DNA from: a bacterium
Lineage (GTDB): Bacteria; Planctomycetota; UBA1135; UBA2386
Reading direction: 5' to 3'
Length of the DNA: 64,000 nucleotides
NCBI GenBank assembly: GCA_030432695.1
Contig: JAUILN010000001.1
Span: 1,047,885-1,111,884 of the forward strand
Part shown: positions 25,251 through 34,369 of the stretch, piece after piece
Numbering within the stretch: the stretch's first letter is position 1
Layout: every line of letters begins with the position of its first letter
The notes under the pieces: model-generated
Told to the model about the DNA's origin: nothing
Database searches by the model: none
What the model saw: the letters and a program-made list of their open reading frames with translations, nothing else
Position numbers and translations under genes: made by a program

Positions 25251-27685
25251 CGGCCTCCTCCCCGCAGCCGCGTGGCGATGCGGCTCCCAGCCAGAAGCTG
25301 GCGATGTTCCTGCACGCGTGCGGCGGCCAGACCAAGACCGCCGGCCAGGAGCACGTGTGCCGGTGCCCCGCCCACGACGATCAGAACCCCTCCCTGAACG
25401 TCCGCGTCGCGGACGACGGGAGGCTGCTGGTCAAGTGCCGCGCCGGCTGCACCAACGAGCAGGTCGTCTCGGCCATCGGGTGGACCCTCGGTGACCTGAT
25501 GCCCCCAAACGGCGGGAGGGCACCCGCCAGCGCCGACGATTCCGCGAAGCCGGCCAAGCGACACTACGAAAGCCTGGAAGCGATCGCCGCTGCCGCCACC
25601 AGGATGAAGAAGGGTCGCACCGAGTCCTGCCACGTCTACCACGAGGCTGCCGGCGACGAGGCTTTCGCCGTCGTCAGGGTCCGCACTCCGGACGGCGAGA
25701 AGGAGATCCCGCAGGTCCGGCCGGACTCCGGCGGCTGGGTGTTCGGAGCCATCAAGACCCCGCACCCGCTCTACCGCCTGCCCGAACTGGTCGGCGCACC
25801 GGACACGGACCCGGTCCTCCTGTTCGAAGGCGAGCAGAAGGCGGACCTCGCGGCCGAACTGGGGTTCGTGGCTACCAGCTGCTCGCAGGGCGCCGGCAAG
25901 GCGAAGCTGACAGACCTCGCACCCCTGGCCGGCCGCGACGTGCTGCTCTTCCCCGACAATGACCAGATCGGCGACGAACACATGCGCGACGTCGCGAAGC
26001 GCGCCCTCGCCGCCGGTGCACGCTCGGTCGCATGGGTCACCCTGCCCGACCTTCCCCAGAAGGGCGACATCGTCGACTTCCACGACCGTCGACGTCAGGA
26101 AGGCGCGGATCCGCAGCAGATCCGCGACGACATCCTGACCGCCATAGCGGGCGCTGTGGCAATGGATGCCAGCGACCTCGCCGAGGCGGAGGCCCAAGTC
26201 GAGGAGCCAACGTCCGAACCGCCTTCAGAGAGAGTCGCCGACTACCTCGTCGACTTGGCGAGGAAGTCGGCGAAGTTGTATCACGACGATCAGAACAACG
26301 GCTACGCAGTTATTAAGGTCGAGGAGCACGAGCAGACGTGGCGGATCGGTTCCGAGCACCTGCAGCGGTGGCTGCAGAACCTCTACTATCGCGCATGCAG
26401 GAGGGCCGTGCCGGCGGCGGCGATGACGACAGCGATTGGCCAACTAGACGCCATCGCTCACTTCGACGGGGAGCTGGTCTGCGTCCACATGCGGATCGCG
26501 GCGATCGCCGGCCACGTATGGGTCGACCTCGCCAACCACGCATGGCAGGCCATCGAAATCACGCCTGAAGGCTGGCGGATCGTGGACCGCCCACCGGTGC
26601 GGTTCATCCGCAAGAGCGGGATGAAGCCCCTCCCGCTTCCCGAACCCGGCCTGGGAAGCCTCGACCCGCTGTTCGACCTGCTCGGGATCGAGGACCCCGA
26701 CACCAGGATCCTGGTGACGGCATGGCTCGTCTCCTGCATCGGATCGTCGGGGAGCCACCCGATCCTCGCCCTGACCGGTGAGCAAGGGTCAGGCAAGACC
26801 ACGTTCGCGCGGGCGCTCCAGCGGCTGGTCGATCCGCACACCATGGAGGGTCGATCTCCGCCGCGGGGCGAAGAGGACATCGCGATCGCCGCGCAGAACG
26901 CGCACCTGCTCATCTATGAGAACCTGTCCGGCATCTCCCAGGCGTTGAGCGACTCGCTGTGTCGCGTCGCTACGGGAGCCGGATTCGCGGCGAGGAAGCT
27001 CTACACGGACGCAGAGGAGCGCCAGCTCCAGTTCCGCCGCCCGGTCATCGTCAACGGCATCGACGATCTCGCGACGCGATCCGACCTCGCGGATCGAATG
27101 ATCAGCATCGAGCTGTCGCCCATGCCCGAAGGCCGCCGCCGCACGGAGGCTGCCCTCTGGGCTCGGTTCGACCAACTGCGTCCCGGGCTCATTGGCGCGC
27201 TTTTCGACCTCGTCGCGCACGTCCTGAACACCGAGGACCTGGACCTTCGCCTGGAGCGGATGGCGGAGTACTCGCAACTCGGGGGCAAGGTAGCCATCGC
27301 ACTGGGGCTCGAGCCCACGGCATTCACCGAGGCGTTCCGTCGGAACCGGGACACCACTTCGCTACTGGCCCTGGAGTCCAGCGCAATCGGCCCGCCGCTC
27401 CTGCGGATCATCCGCCGCGAGCGGTTCACCGGTCTGGTCCAGGAGCTGCTGGCACTCCTCCGAGTCGAGGGGCGGGAGGAAGAGAAGCGTCACCCGGAAT
27501 GGCCGAGAGGCGCGCGCGGACTGGGCAGTGCGCTCCGCAGGCTGCAACCGAACCTCACGCGGCTTGGGGTCCGCGTCGAGTTCCTGCGCCGATGCCCGAG
27601 TGGAGTGCCGGTGTCGATCGGCTTCCTGCCGACTCCCAACGTGCATCAGCTGCAACTGCCGCGATCGGGGGCGCAAGGCTCATGA
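25247..27685 (+). CDS. Primase-helicase (zinc finger, TOPRIM-like, SF3/D5-type ATPase)
   Basis: 812 residues. Residues about 35-85 hold a CHC2-type zinc finger (CRCPAHDDQNPSLNV ... VKCRAGC). Residues about 180-280 are TOPRIM-like (VLLFEGEQKADLAAELG, DVLLFPDNDQIGDEHMRD). Residues about 500-680 are a helicase-type ATPase with Walker A TGEQGSGKTTFARALQ near residue 508 and a Walker-B-like LLIYENLSGIS. The layout matches replicative primase-helicases of phages and integrative elements, which lay primers and unwind DNA at an element origin. The AACGTGCA boxes begin in its last 50 bases and continue downstream. Confidence 0.85.
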   Translation: MTASSPQPRGDAAPSQKLAMFLHACGGQTKTAGQEHVCRCPAHDDQNPSLNVRVADDGRLLVKCRAGCTNEQVVSAIGWTLGDLMPPNGGRAPASADDSAKPAKRHYESLEAIAAAATRMKKGRTESCHVYHEAAGDEAFAVVRVRTPDGEKEIPQVRPDSGGWVFGAIKTPHPLYRLPELVGAPDTDPVLLFEGEQKADLAAELGFVATSCSQGAGKAKLTDLAPLAGRDVLLFPDNDQIGDEHMRDVAKRALAAGARSVAWVTLPDLPQKGDIVDFHDRRRQEGADPQQIRDDILTAIAGAVAMDASDLAEAEAQVEEPTSEPPSERVADYLVDLARKSAKLYHDDQNNGYAVIKVEEHEQTWRIGSEHLQRWLQNLYYRACRRAVPAAAMTTAIGQLDAIAHFDGELVCVHMRIAAIAGHVWVDLANHAWQAIEITPEGWRIVDRPPVRFIRKSGMKPLPLPEPGLGSLDPLFDLLGIEDPDTRILVTAWLVSCIGSSGSHPILALTGEQGSGKTTFARALQRLVDPHTMEGRSPPRGEEDIAIAAQNAHLLIYENLSGISQALSDSLCRVATGAGFAARKLYTDAEERQLQFRRPVIVNGIDDLATRSDLADRMISIELSPMPEGRRRTEAALWARFDQLRPGLIGALFDLVAHVLNTEDLDLRLERMAEYSQLGGKVAIALGLEPTAFTEAFRRNRDTTSLLALESSAIGPPLLRIIRRERFTGLVQELLALLRVEGREEEKRHPEWPRGARGLGSALRRLQPNLTRLGVRVEFLRRCPSGVPVSIGFLPTPNVHQLQLPRSGAQGS

Positions 27686-28067
27686 TCGCAGTCAGTTACG
27701 TGACGCGACCCGCTCTCAGCGGGGAGGCCGACGGCTCTCCAACGTGCATCGACATACATCCAACGTGCATCCCTCAGGGTGGTCCTCAAGATACTGCGAC
27801 CAAGCGGTTTAGAGCGGCCTCCCCGGGCCCGGATGCACGTTGTGCACGTTGTGTATGTCGGATCCGATCTTTGAACATGAGGGGGCGCACCACCTCTCTC
27901 TTCAAGAGGGTTGGCGGTGAGGCCCCCCACCCCCTCTTCGGAATCCGGGAACAACGTGCACAACATACACAACGTGCATTGACAGTCGTAAGTCCCTGCG
28001 GGGCAAGGGCGCCCGCAGGTGCACGTTGGAGCCCTTCGGAGACCCCAACGTGCATGATGTGCACGTT
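27638..28067. repeat. Ten AACGTGCA boxes: iteron-like array, candidate replication origin
   Basis: AACGTGCA or its complement starts at 27638, 27741, 27762, 27834(-), 27843(-), 27953, 27971, 28020(-), 28047 and 28060(-). Several lie in longer shared contexts with CATAC/GTATG between pairs (for example CATACACAACGTGCA). An 8-mer is expected about once per 30-60 kb, so ten in 430 bp is not chance. Apart from an open but composition-poor frame from 27682, the 494 bp between genes hold no convincing CDS. The array follows the replication gene, as plasmid iterons or phage origin boxes do. It could instead be an operator array for the operon starting at 28180. Confidence 0.75.
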
Positions 28068-28179
28068 ACCCCCCCGAGGAGAGCCAGTCTGCTGGGGCTT
28101 CGCCGATCCTTTGGCTCGCGGTGCCCGGCCTGCCGCCGTGGATGGGCGTCGCCCGCCTCGACGAGGTGGAGGTGCCACG

Positions 28180-28410
28180 ATGACCGACCTCCACATTTAT
28201 GGGTCTAGCCCCATAAGGCGGTATCGCCGCACCAAGGCCGAGACCTCCGACCCCTGTGCCGGGGCCCACGCCGTTCCTGCGCACCCTGACGGCGACCTCG
28301 GCTGTATCGCGCAACACGTCCCCGACGGCTGCTGGTCGCTGATGGCGGTCGAGGAGCCCGAGCGCGAGATGCTCCAGGCGTTCGCCCTGGGCGAAGGAGG
28401 TGTGCTGTGA
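28180..28410 (+). CDS. Small hypothetical protein, first gene of the recombinase operon
   Basis: 76 residues starting MTDLHIYGSSPIRRYRR, with a strong GGAGGTG ribosome-binding site 6 bases upstream that decides this start within a longer open frame. No domain is recognised. Its stop overlaps the next ATG region, and it leads a run of seven overlapping genes. Confidence 0.65.
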   Translation: MTDLHIYGSSPIRRYRRTKAETSDPCAGAHAVPAHPDGDLGCIAQHVPDGCWSLMAVEEPEREMLQAFALGEGGVL

Positions 28411-28694
28411 ATGCCGCCTCCGACATCCGCATCCGGACCTGGGTAGCAGGCACCGAGGCCGACGTCCGCTCCGGCCTGCTCGGCTTCGTCTCGCTCGAGT
28501 TCGGTCCGCTGATCCTCGACAGCCTCACGGTCAGGAGGACGGCATCCGGCCGCATCGCACTGAGCTTTCCCGAGCGCCAGGACCGCACCGGCCGCAGGCA
28601 CGCGATCTATCGACCCCTCGACGACGACGCTCGGGTCGCGATCGAACACGCGGTCCTCGGTGAACTCGCCCGCCAGCAGGAGGTCACGCCATGA
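28407..28694 (+). CDS. SpoVG-like small protein
   Basis: 95 residues. GLLGFVSLEFGPLILDSLTVRRTASGRIALSFPERQDRTGRRH is reminiscent of the SpoVG fold, where a short nucleic-acid-binding beta-sheet is followed by a helix, and of small proteins common on planctomycete mobile elements. It overlaps its neighbours on both sides. A nucleic-acid-binding role is inferred. Confidence 0.65.
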   Translation: MNAASDIRIRTWVAGTEADVRSGLLGFVSLEFGPLILDSLTVRRTASGRIALSFPERQDRTGRRHAIYRPLDDDARVAIEHAVLGELARQQEVTP

Positions 28695-28888
28695 CCGGCC
28701 TCGACCCCGCGCGGATGTCGCGCGAACAGCTGATCGACGCAATCGGCGAGCTTCTGGCGGCCGGTGCACAGCGCGCTCTGGCCCACGGATTCAAGCCATC
28801 CCAGCAGACAGAAACCTGCCGAGAACAACTTGCTGTGGACCCCGGTCCAGAGCGTCCATGTGGACGTCCCACGGAGGACGCCCGATGA
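28691..28888 (+). CDS. Short hypothetical protein
   Basis: 65 residues. The first 40 (MTGLDPARMSREQLIDAIGELLAAGAQRAL) could form a helical hairpin and the rest is polar. It is supported mainly by 4-base overlaps with both neighbours. No family is recognised. Confidence 0.55.
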   Translation: MTGLDPARMSREQLIDAIGELLAAGAQRALAHGFKPSQQTETCREQLAVDPGPERPCGRPTEDAR

Positions 28889-29328
28889 CGATCACCGAGC
28901 AGATCGAGGCGCTCGACGCCATGACCACCGCGGAGCTTGCGGCCGAGTACGAACGGGTCCACGGCCGGCCCGCGCGCTACCGCAACCCGATCTGGCTCAG
29001 GAAGCGGATCGCCTACCAGCTCCAGGTCGCGGAGTTCGGAGGGCTGCCGATCCCCGCCCGCGAGGAGCTGGCGCGGCTGATGGGCGAGATCCGACTTCCC
29101 AGCCATCGCGCTGAATCCCCCACCGCCGACACCGGGGACGCACCCCGGCCCGGCACCGTGCTGCAACGCGACTGGAAGGGCAAGCGCGTCCGGGTGCTGG
29201 TCACCGACGACGGCTTCGAGTGGAACGGCGAGGTCTACGGCTCCTTGAGTGCCGCCGCGCGTGCGATCACCAACTCAAGGTGGAACGGCCGGGTCTTCTT
29301 CGGCCTGGCCGGGAGGTCGGGATCATGA
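28885..29328 (+). CDS. DUF2924-like protein
   Basis: 147 residues. TAELAAEYERVHGRPARYRNPIWLRKRIAYQLQVAEFGGL and the C-terminal GTVLQRDWKGKRVRVLVTDDGFEWNGEVYGSLSAAARAITNSRWNGRVFFGL are typical of DUF2924. These proteins almost always precede a large serine recombinase in the same operon, as here with an ATGA overlap. It is probably a DNA-binding recombination partner or directionality factor, though this is not experimentally settled. Confidence 0.85.
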   Translation: MTITEQIEALDAMTTAELAAEYERVHGRPARYRNPIWLRKRIAYQLQVAEFGGLPIPAREELARLMGEIRLPSHRAESPTADTGDAPRPGTVLQRDWKGKRVRVLVTDDGFEWNGEVYGSLSAAARAITNSRWNGRVFFGLAGRSGS

Positions 29329-30881
29329 CGAAGAAGGCCACACGGACGACGCAGCCCGAGTCGCGGGTCGGGATCTACTGCCGCCAGTCGGTCGCCAGCG
29401 ACCTGGAGTTCGGCTCGATCGACGCCCAGCGCGAGGCCGTCGAAGCCTACGTCGCGAGCCAGCGTGGCGAAGGCTGGGTCGCCCTCCCCGACCGCTACGA
29501 CGACCACGGCTTCTCGGGCGGCAACACGGAGCGGCCCGCATTCCGGCGGCTGCTGGCCGACCTCGAAGCCGGCAAGGTCGACATCGTCGCGGCCTACAAG
29601 ATCGACCGGGTCTCGCGGTCGCTTACCGACTTTACCGGCTTCATGGCGGCGCTGGAACGGCTCGGGGTCGGCTTCGTCTCGACGACGCAGAGCTTCGACA
29701 CGCGGTCCTCGATGGGCCGGCTGACGCTCAACATCCTCGCCAGCTTCAGCCAGTTCGAGCGCGACGTCATCAGCGAACGGACCAAGGACAAGGTCGCGGC
29801 GACGCGCCGCAAGGGGCTCTGGACCGGCGGCCGACCTGTCCTCGGCTACGACGTCGTCGACAAGGGGTTGGTTCTCAACGAGACCGAGGCAGAGCAGGTC
29901 AGGACCATCTTCGACCTCTACCTCGACCACGGCGGCTTGGTCTCGACGGTCGCCGAACTCGAACGCCGCGGGATCCGCAACAAGAGCTGGTCGACCCAGG
30001 GCGGCAAGAAGGTCCGCGGCGGCCAGTTCAACAAGTCGACCCTTCGCGCCCTGCTGACCAACCCGCTTTACACCGGGAAGATCCGCTGCAACGGCGATGT
30101 GGTCGATGGCCGGCACGAGGCGATCGTCACCGAGGAGGTCTTCGATCGAGTCGCACGAGCACTCCGCGAACGACGCCGCACCACCCGCGGACCCGGGAAG
30201 TGGAACTCGATCCTCGGCGGCCTGCTCCGGTGCGCCCGATGCGGCGCGGCGATGAGCCTGACGACCACCAAGCGCGGGGCGACGACCTATCGGTACTACT
30301 GCTGCGGGACCTCGATGAAGCGCGGCACGAAGGCTTGCCCCCGCAGCCGTGCCCCTGCTGGCGAGCTGGAGGAGGTCGTGATCGCCAGGGTCCGCGCGAT
30401 CGGCCAGGACCCGTCGGTGCTCCTCGCCACGGTCCGGGCAGCCGAGCAGGCGAGGATGGCGCGCGAGCCTGAGCTGATTGCCGAGTCACGACGCATCACG
30501 ACCGAGCGATCCACCCTGGACTGCCAGCGCCGCAATCTGCTCGACGCGCTCCAGACCGGCGGTCCCGCCACGAACACCATCGCCGGTCGCCTCGCCGAGG
30601 TTGACGAGCAGATCGGAACGCTCGAGCGCCGGCACGCCGAGGTCGCGGACGAACTGGCGCAGATCGCCACAGCAAGCGTCGACGAGGACGCCCTGCGCGA
30701 GGCGCTGGGACGATTCACCCCGATCTGGGACGAGCTGCTCCCCCGCGAGCGCGCCCGGCTCCTGCGACTGCTGATCGACGAGGTTCGCTTCGACGGCCAA
30801 GCCGGCGAGATCGAGATCTCCTTCCGCGAGAGGGGCCTGGACGGCCTCATCTGCGAGGTCAGCCAACGGAGGACGGGGTGA
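29325..30881 (+). CDS. Large serine recombinase
   Basis: 518 residues from MTKKATRTTQPESRVGIYCRQSVASDLEFGSIDAQ. The resolvase domain has the nucleophile serine in YCRQS (about residue 22) and the conserved KIDRVSRSLTDF. A recombinase domain (LTNPLYTGKIRCNGDVVDGRHEAIV), a zinc-ribbon segment (LRCARCGAAMSL ... YCCGTSMKRGTKACP) and a coiled coil follow. It catalyses site-specific integration or excision. The window thus has both a tyrosine and a serine recombinase within 7 kb, so the region may be two elements or one with two systems. Confidence 0.92.
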   Translation: MTKKATRTTQPESRVGIYCRQSVASDLEFGSIDAQREAVEAYVASQRGEGWVALPDRYDDHGFSGGNTERPAFRRLLADLEAGKVDIVAAYKIDRVSRSLTDFTGFMAALERLGVGFVSTTQSFDTRSSMGRLTLNILASFSQFERDVISERTKDKVAATRRKGLWTGGRPVLGYDVVDKGLVLNETEAEQVRTIFDLYLDHGGLVSTVAELERRGIRNKSWSTQGGKKVRGGQFNKSTLRALLTNPLYTGKIRCNGDVVDGRHEAIVTEEVFDRVARALRERRRTTRGPGKWNSILGGLLRCARCGAAMSLTTTKRGATTYRYYCCGTSMKRGTKACPRSRAPAGELEEVVIARVRAIGQDPSVLLATVRAAEQARMAREPELIAESRRITTERSTLDCQRRNLLDALQTGGPATNTIAGRLAEVDEQIGTLERRHAEVADELAQIATASVDEDALREALGRFTPIWDELLPRERARLLRLLIDEVRFDGQAGEIEISFRERGLDGLICEVSQRRTG

Positions 30882-31261
30882 CGCGACCCACGGTCAAAGT
30901 GCGGGTGTCGTTCCGGACCTGCCGCCGGGACCCCGAGGCGGCACCGCCACGTCGCCCGACCGGCCCCACCGCGATCGCGCGCCGCATCGCCCTGGCCCAC
31001 CTGATCGAGGAGCAGGTCGAGGTCCGCGAGCTGCGCAGCTACTCCGACGCCGCCGACCGCTTCGGCCTGACACGCGCGCGCATCACGCAGGTCTGCGACC
31101 TCGCCCTCCTCGCCCCAGACATCCAGGCATCCGTGCTGCTCGGCCACGTCGAGCCACGGGACCGCCACCTTCGCCTTGTTGGCAAGCACCGGCTCTGGAC
31201 GGACCAGCGCCGGGTGTTCGCCGAGTTGTTCCCTGAGATCACACTGGAGGAAGCATCATGA
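30878..31261 (+). CDS. Helix-turn-helix protein linked to the serine recombinase
   Basis: 127 residues from a GTG that overlaps the recombinase stop. The centre (AHLIEEQVEVRELRSYSDAADRFGLTRARITQVCDLALLAPDIQASVL) is a sigma-like/ParB-like helix-turn-helix often encoded directly after DUF2924-recombinase pairs. It probably binds DNA to regulate the operon or assist recombination. Confidence 0.8.
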   Translation: MTRPTVKVRVSFRTCRRDPEAAPPRRPTGPTAIARRIALAHLIEEQVEVRELRSYSDAADRFGLTRARITQVCDLALLAPDIQASVLLGHVEPRDRHLRLVGKHRLWTDQRRVFAELFPEITLEEAS

Positions 31262-31710
31262 CCACGACGACCGAGAGCCCCGAGACCACGACCGCCACCA
31301 CCACCGAGCCGACCTGGGAGGAGCAGTTCGCCCAGCTGAAGGACCGCTACCCGAAGGTCCGGGAACCGATCCTGGTGGCGCTGCACATCCTCACGCAGTC
31401 GCCGGACATCGAGCTGGATGACGCCAAGGCGCAGGCTGACGTACTGGGGACGAGGATCACGGCGGCGTCGGTGAACGCGGCAAGACGGCTGCTGGAGCAG
31501 CAGGACGAGGGTCGCATCACGCGCCCGACGCCGACTCGGAGCCGCCGCGGCCCCCGCTCGACCGCTGCACCGGCCGTCCACGGAGCAGCCGAGACCGAGG
31601 CCCTGATACGCGGCATGGTCGCGAAGATCGAGAGCCAGGGTTCAGCCGAGGCCGAGGGGCTGCGCAAGACGATCAGGAAGGCGATCGCGATGTTGGAAGC
31701 GGCGCTGTGA
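31258..31710 (+). CDS. Hypothetical protein, last gene of the recombinase operon
   Basis: 150 residues with a Thr-rich N-terminus (MTTTTESPETTTATTTEP). It has a helical middle, a basic linker ([14 protein letters not shown]) and a C-terminal helix, and it overlaps the preceding gene by ATGA. No family is recognised. It may be a DNA-binding accessory. Confidence 0.65.
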   Translation: MTTTTESPETTTATTTEPTWEEQFAQLKDRYPKVREPILVALHILTQSPDIELDDAKAQADVLGTRITAASVNAARRLLEQQDEGRITRPTPTRSRRGPRSTAAPAVHGAAETEALIRGMVAKIESQGSAEAEGLRKTIRKAIAMLEAAL

Positions 31711-31807
31711 ACCCATCCCTCGCACGACATTCGGCGCTCAAACCGCTCGGAATGGAAGGTTCTGTCCGCACGCACAGCTATTGAACGCAGCTGGCACCAT
31801 CCATCAA

Positions 31808-32095
31808 TCATCGGTCGGGGCCATCCTCAAGCTCCCTTCTCCGTAGCTTCTCCTCCTTCACCCCGTTCCACATGTAGATCGGCAGGTCCCACATCGTGAA
31901 GAAGGCGGTCACGATCAGGATCTTCACCCACCCCTGCCACTTGGCACCAGACCACCACTCTCCAATCCCGATCACAGATAGGGCAAGGACGCCGAGGAGG
32001 ATGCTCCGCCGCACGACCTTGCCGAGCGTCTCTGTTCTTGGCGCTTCACGCGCTGTACTCGGCCCGTTGCCACGCGGCAATCTCGATTTCTCCAT
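31808..32095 (-). CDS. Small membrane protein
   Basis: 95 residues from [19 protein letters not shown]. Two membrane segments are visible, [19 protein letters not shown] and [21 protein letters not shown], with a basic/acidic tail. The frame is open further upstream but only as Arg/Pro-rich sequence. Function unknown. Confidence 0.6.
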   Translation of the reverse strand: MEKSRLPRGNGPSTAREAPRTETLGKVVRRSILLGVLALSVIGIGEWWSGAKWQGWVKILIVTAFFTMWDLPIYMWNGVKEEKLRRRELEDGPDR

Positions 32096-32499
32096 TTCCT
32101 CTACTGCCTGCACATCACGCGATGAGCTCCGACCCGACTCCGACGCGCGCAGCACCATGTGTTGCCCCCAGCCTCTTTCGCTGAGGACCCTGCCCTGACC
32201 AACGGGTGCGTGCCGCACGTGATCGCCATCCATGCTCATCCTCCGACACGCCGCACAACGGAGCAAGCGCCCGGGCGACGGCCGCCTCGGAAAGCTCGGA
32301 TGGCTCGGCACCCTAAGGAGCACCAAGGCTCTCGCGCAGCGGCCGAGTATCGAAGAGCTGCTGTCGTGCTTCAGGACATCGCTCGGCAGCGCCGGGCCGC
32401 ACGAACCGAAGCGCGGGACGGGTAGCGATCGGCGGGCGCAGTTGGATCCGACGGCTTCCGCAGCACGAGCCGGACACGAGAACCCCAGCGGCCCGCCCG
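32096..32499. other. Gene-free stretch
   Basis: Only overlapping Arg/Pro-rich open frames on both strands are seen, with no start and ribosome-site support, repeat or RNA fold that I can defend. Confidence 0.5.
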
Positions 32500-32802
32500 T
32501 CAGCCCTTGCGCTCGACGAGGCCCCGGAAGCACTCCAGGTCGATCGCGCGAGGGTCGCTGGTCACGAAGCTGTAGCGACCTTCCGCCTCGATCCAGGGCT
32601 GCACCTCGACCCGGTCGTCGGCCGTCACTCCTCCGCGGCGCGCGAGATTCTCGTCGTCGGTGAGGTGGGCACCGTCAACGTCCGCGTCGTAGTCGTCGCG
32701 GGCCGCGTTCTTGATCACCGCGACGATGCGGACTCGGTGGTCGCGCAGATACCGGTGTTCCTCGCCGTGGTAGGTCGTGACCGCGCCGAGCGTCTTCTTC
32801 AT
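32500..32802 (-). CDS. Conserved-looking small hypothetical protein
   Basis: 100 residues from [33 protein letters not shown]. The segment [44 protein letters not shown] is ordered and acidic, like small proteins seen on planctomycete mobile elements. The frame upstream to 33039 is rejected as non-coding. Function unknown. Confidence 0.65.
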   Translation of the reverse strand: MKKTLGAVTTYHGEEHRYLRDHRVRIVAVIKNAARDDYDADVDGAHLTDDENLARRGGVTADDRVEVQPWIEAEGRYSFVTSDPRAIDLECFRGLVERKG

Positions 32803-33063
32803 GGTGTGCTCCGTGTCGCCGGGCTTTGTTATCCCAGCCGTGAGGACATACACGCATGAGTTCGCGCAGAGCTCAAGTCGATCGTGGGGTTCCCGCACGG
32901 ACCTCGACCGCGCTGGCCTCCGCGGCCGCGGACTTCCGGCACACCTCCTCGCCGGCCCCGAAGGATCGAGCCGGTCGCATTTCCCCGAGCATGTGACACG
33001 GAGGTCTGGACCACGCGGACCCGAGGGACGAACCAGCACGGTGTTTTGATGGTCTTCTGTGCC

Positions 33064-33105
<42 letters not shown>

Positions 33106-33324
33106 TCGGGACGACGGACAACGACCACATCGAAGTCCTCTACAAACGTCGACGCGGTCACTCGGCGCTCGACAACGTTAGCCCGGCGGAATGCGAGGCT
33201 GGACTCTCGGCCGCGTCCGCGGCCTGAACCCGCCGCCCACTGGCAAGGGGGAAGGTCACACTACGAGCCTCGAGCTCGCAGCCTGACCCGCCGTCACCCC
33301 AGGCTCCCCACTACCCCGCAAGAC

Positions 33325-34356
33325 ATGGAATCGAATCCGCACAACCTGGAAACACCTTTCGGGACCGTCCGGGTGACGATTCACCCAGAAGACCCCCTGG
33401 TCGTTGTGCTCGAGTGCCCGTCCGTCGAGTCCTTCTTGCACGAGCTCTCCCCGGCAGGCTACGTGCAAGAGCGGTACACCATTCTCGACTCACCCTTCGT
33501 GTTTCGCGGCGTAGGGTCGCGAAGCCACCATCTCGTCCCTTCCGCACTGAGAGGGCCATCTAAAAACTTGTCCGGCTACGCGATGGCAGGCACGGACCTC
33601 GAGGACCATTTGGGGCAGATCCTCTTCGAGCAACATCTTCTCCGCCTGTTCTTCCACCTGTCTGACCGATCGAGCCTCCCGATCCCCGAAGACTCGCAGG
33701 CGCTGAGGAAGCTCGTCGATAGGCTAGGTGACCCGGCCTACGGCGATTCGATCATCGACGGTGAATCCCCGTGGCCGCCAGACGAATTGCTGTCGGTGCT
33801 CGGCACGGCCCAACACTTCGGGTTGCCGACCAGATTACTTGACTGGTCATGGAATTCCAATGTTGCCGCCTACTTCGCTGCGACCGAGGGGAACAGAGCA
33901 AGGAAAGAGGGGCGCTCCGATCAGAAAGACAGCATCGGCGTCTGGTCGCTGAACGTGTCGGCTGCACGAAGAATCCTATCCAGCGAGAACCTCCAGCTTG
34001 TGACCAATCCGGCCTCCCTGAACGAGCGACTGCACGCGCAAGACGGCCTTTTTACCCTCTATCGCGAGTCGCTAATCGACGTTGAGCGCCCCGTTCACGG
34101 GATCCCCCTCAATCAATATCTAATCAACGACATCCCAGACGACCGCCCCGGCTTACGTCAACTGGAGCTGTTCTACCTTTTTCTCCTGCCCGTCGGGTTG
34201 GCGGAACGGGCACTGTCCAGCCTCGCACGTCAGAGAGTCACGACGGCGAGAATCTACCCTGGTTACGAAGGGGTCGTCAGACAGATCAACGAGGGGCGCA
34301 CCTCGATAATGGGCGACCAAAGTCAGATCTTGTTCCGCACACTACGGCAGCTGTAA
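33325..34356 (+). CDS. FRG-domain protein
   Basis: 343 residues from MESNPHNLETPFGTVRVTIHPED. The FRG domain is shown by SPFVFRGVGSRSHHLVPSALRG (the eponymous Phe-Arg-Gly) and LGTAQHFGLPTRLLDWSWNSNVAAYFAAT, followed by VWSLNVSAARRIL. FRG-domain proteins are widespread in prophages and defence islands, with unproven biochemistry. The in-frame open sequence upstream (from 32884) includes the AG tract and could give a longer form. GC content is lower than its neighbours, suggesting transfer. Confidence 0.85.
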   Translation: MESNPHNLETPFGTVRVTIHPEDPLVVVLECPSVESFLHELSPAGYVQERYTILDSPFVFRGVGSRSHHLVPSALRGPSKNLSGYAMAGTDLEDHLGQILFEQHLLRLFFHLSDRSSLPIPEDSQALRKLVDRLGDPAYGDSIIDGESPWPPDELLSVLGTAQHFGLPTRLLDWSWNSNVAAYFAATEGNRARKEGRSDQKDSIGVWSLNVSAARRILSSENLQLVTNPASLNERLHAQDGLFTLYRESLIDVERPVHGIPLNQYLINDIPDDRPGLRQLELFYLFLLPVGLAERALSSLARQRVTTARIYPGYEGVVRQINEGRTSIMGDQSQILFRTLRQL

Positions 34357-34369
34357 GCGCGATCCACGA

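Noticed and set aside
26959..27681. Frame overlapping the 3' half of the primase-helicase gene
   Set aside because: Arg/Pro/Ala-rich shadow; only the part from 28180 has a ribosome site and protein-like sequence.
27741..28067. CRISPR array
   Set aside because: The boxes are 8 bp, on both strands and irregularly spaced, without equal spacers or cas genes.
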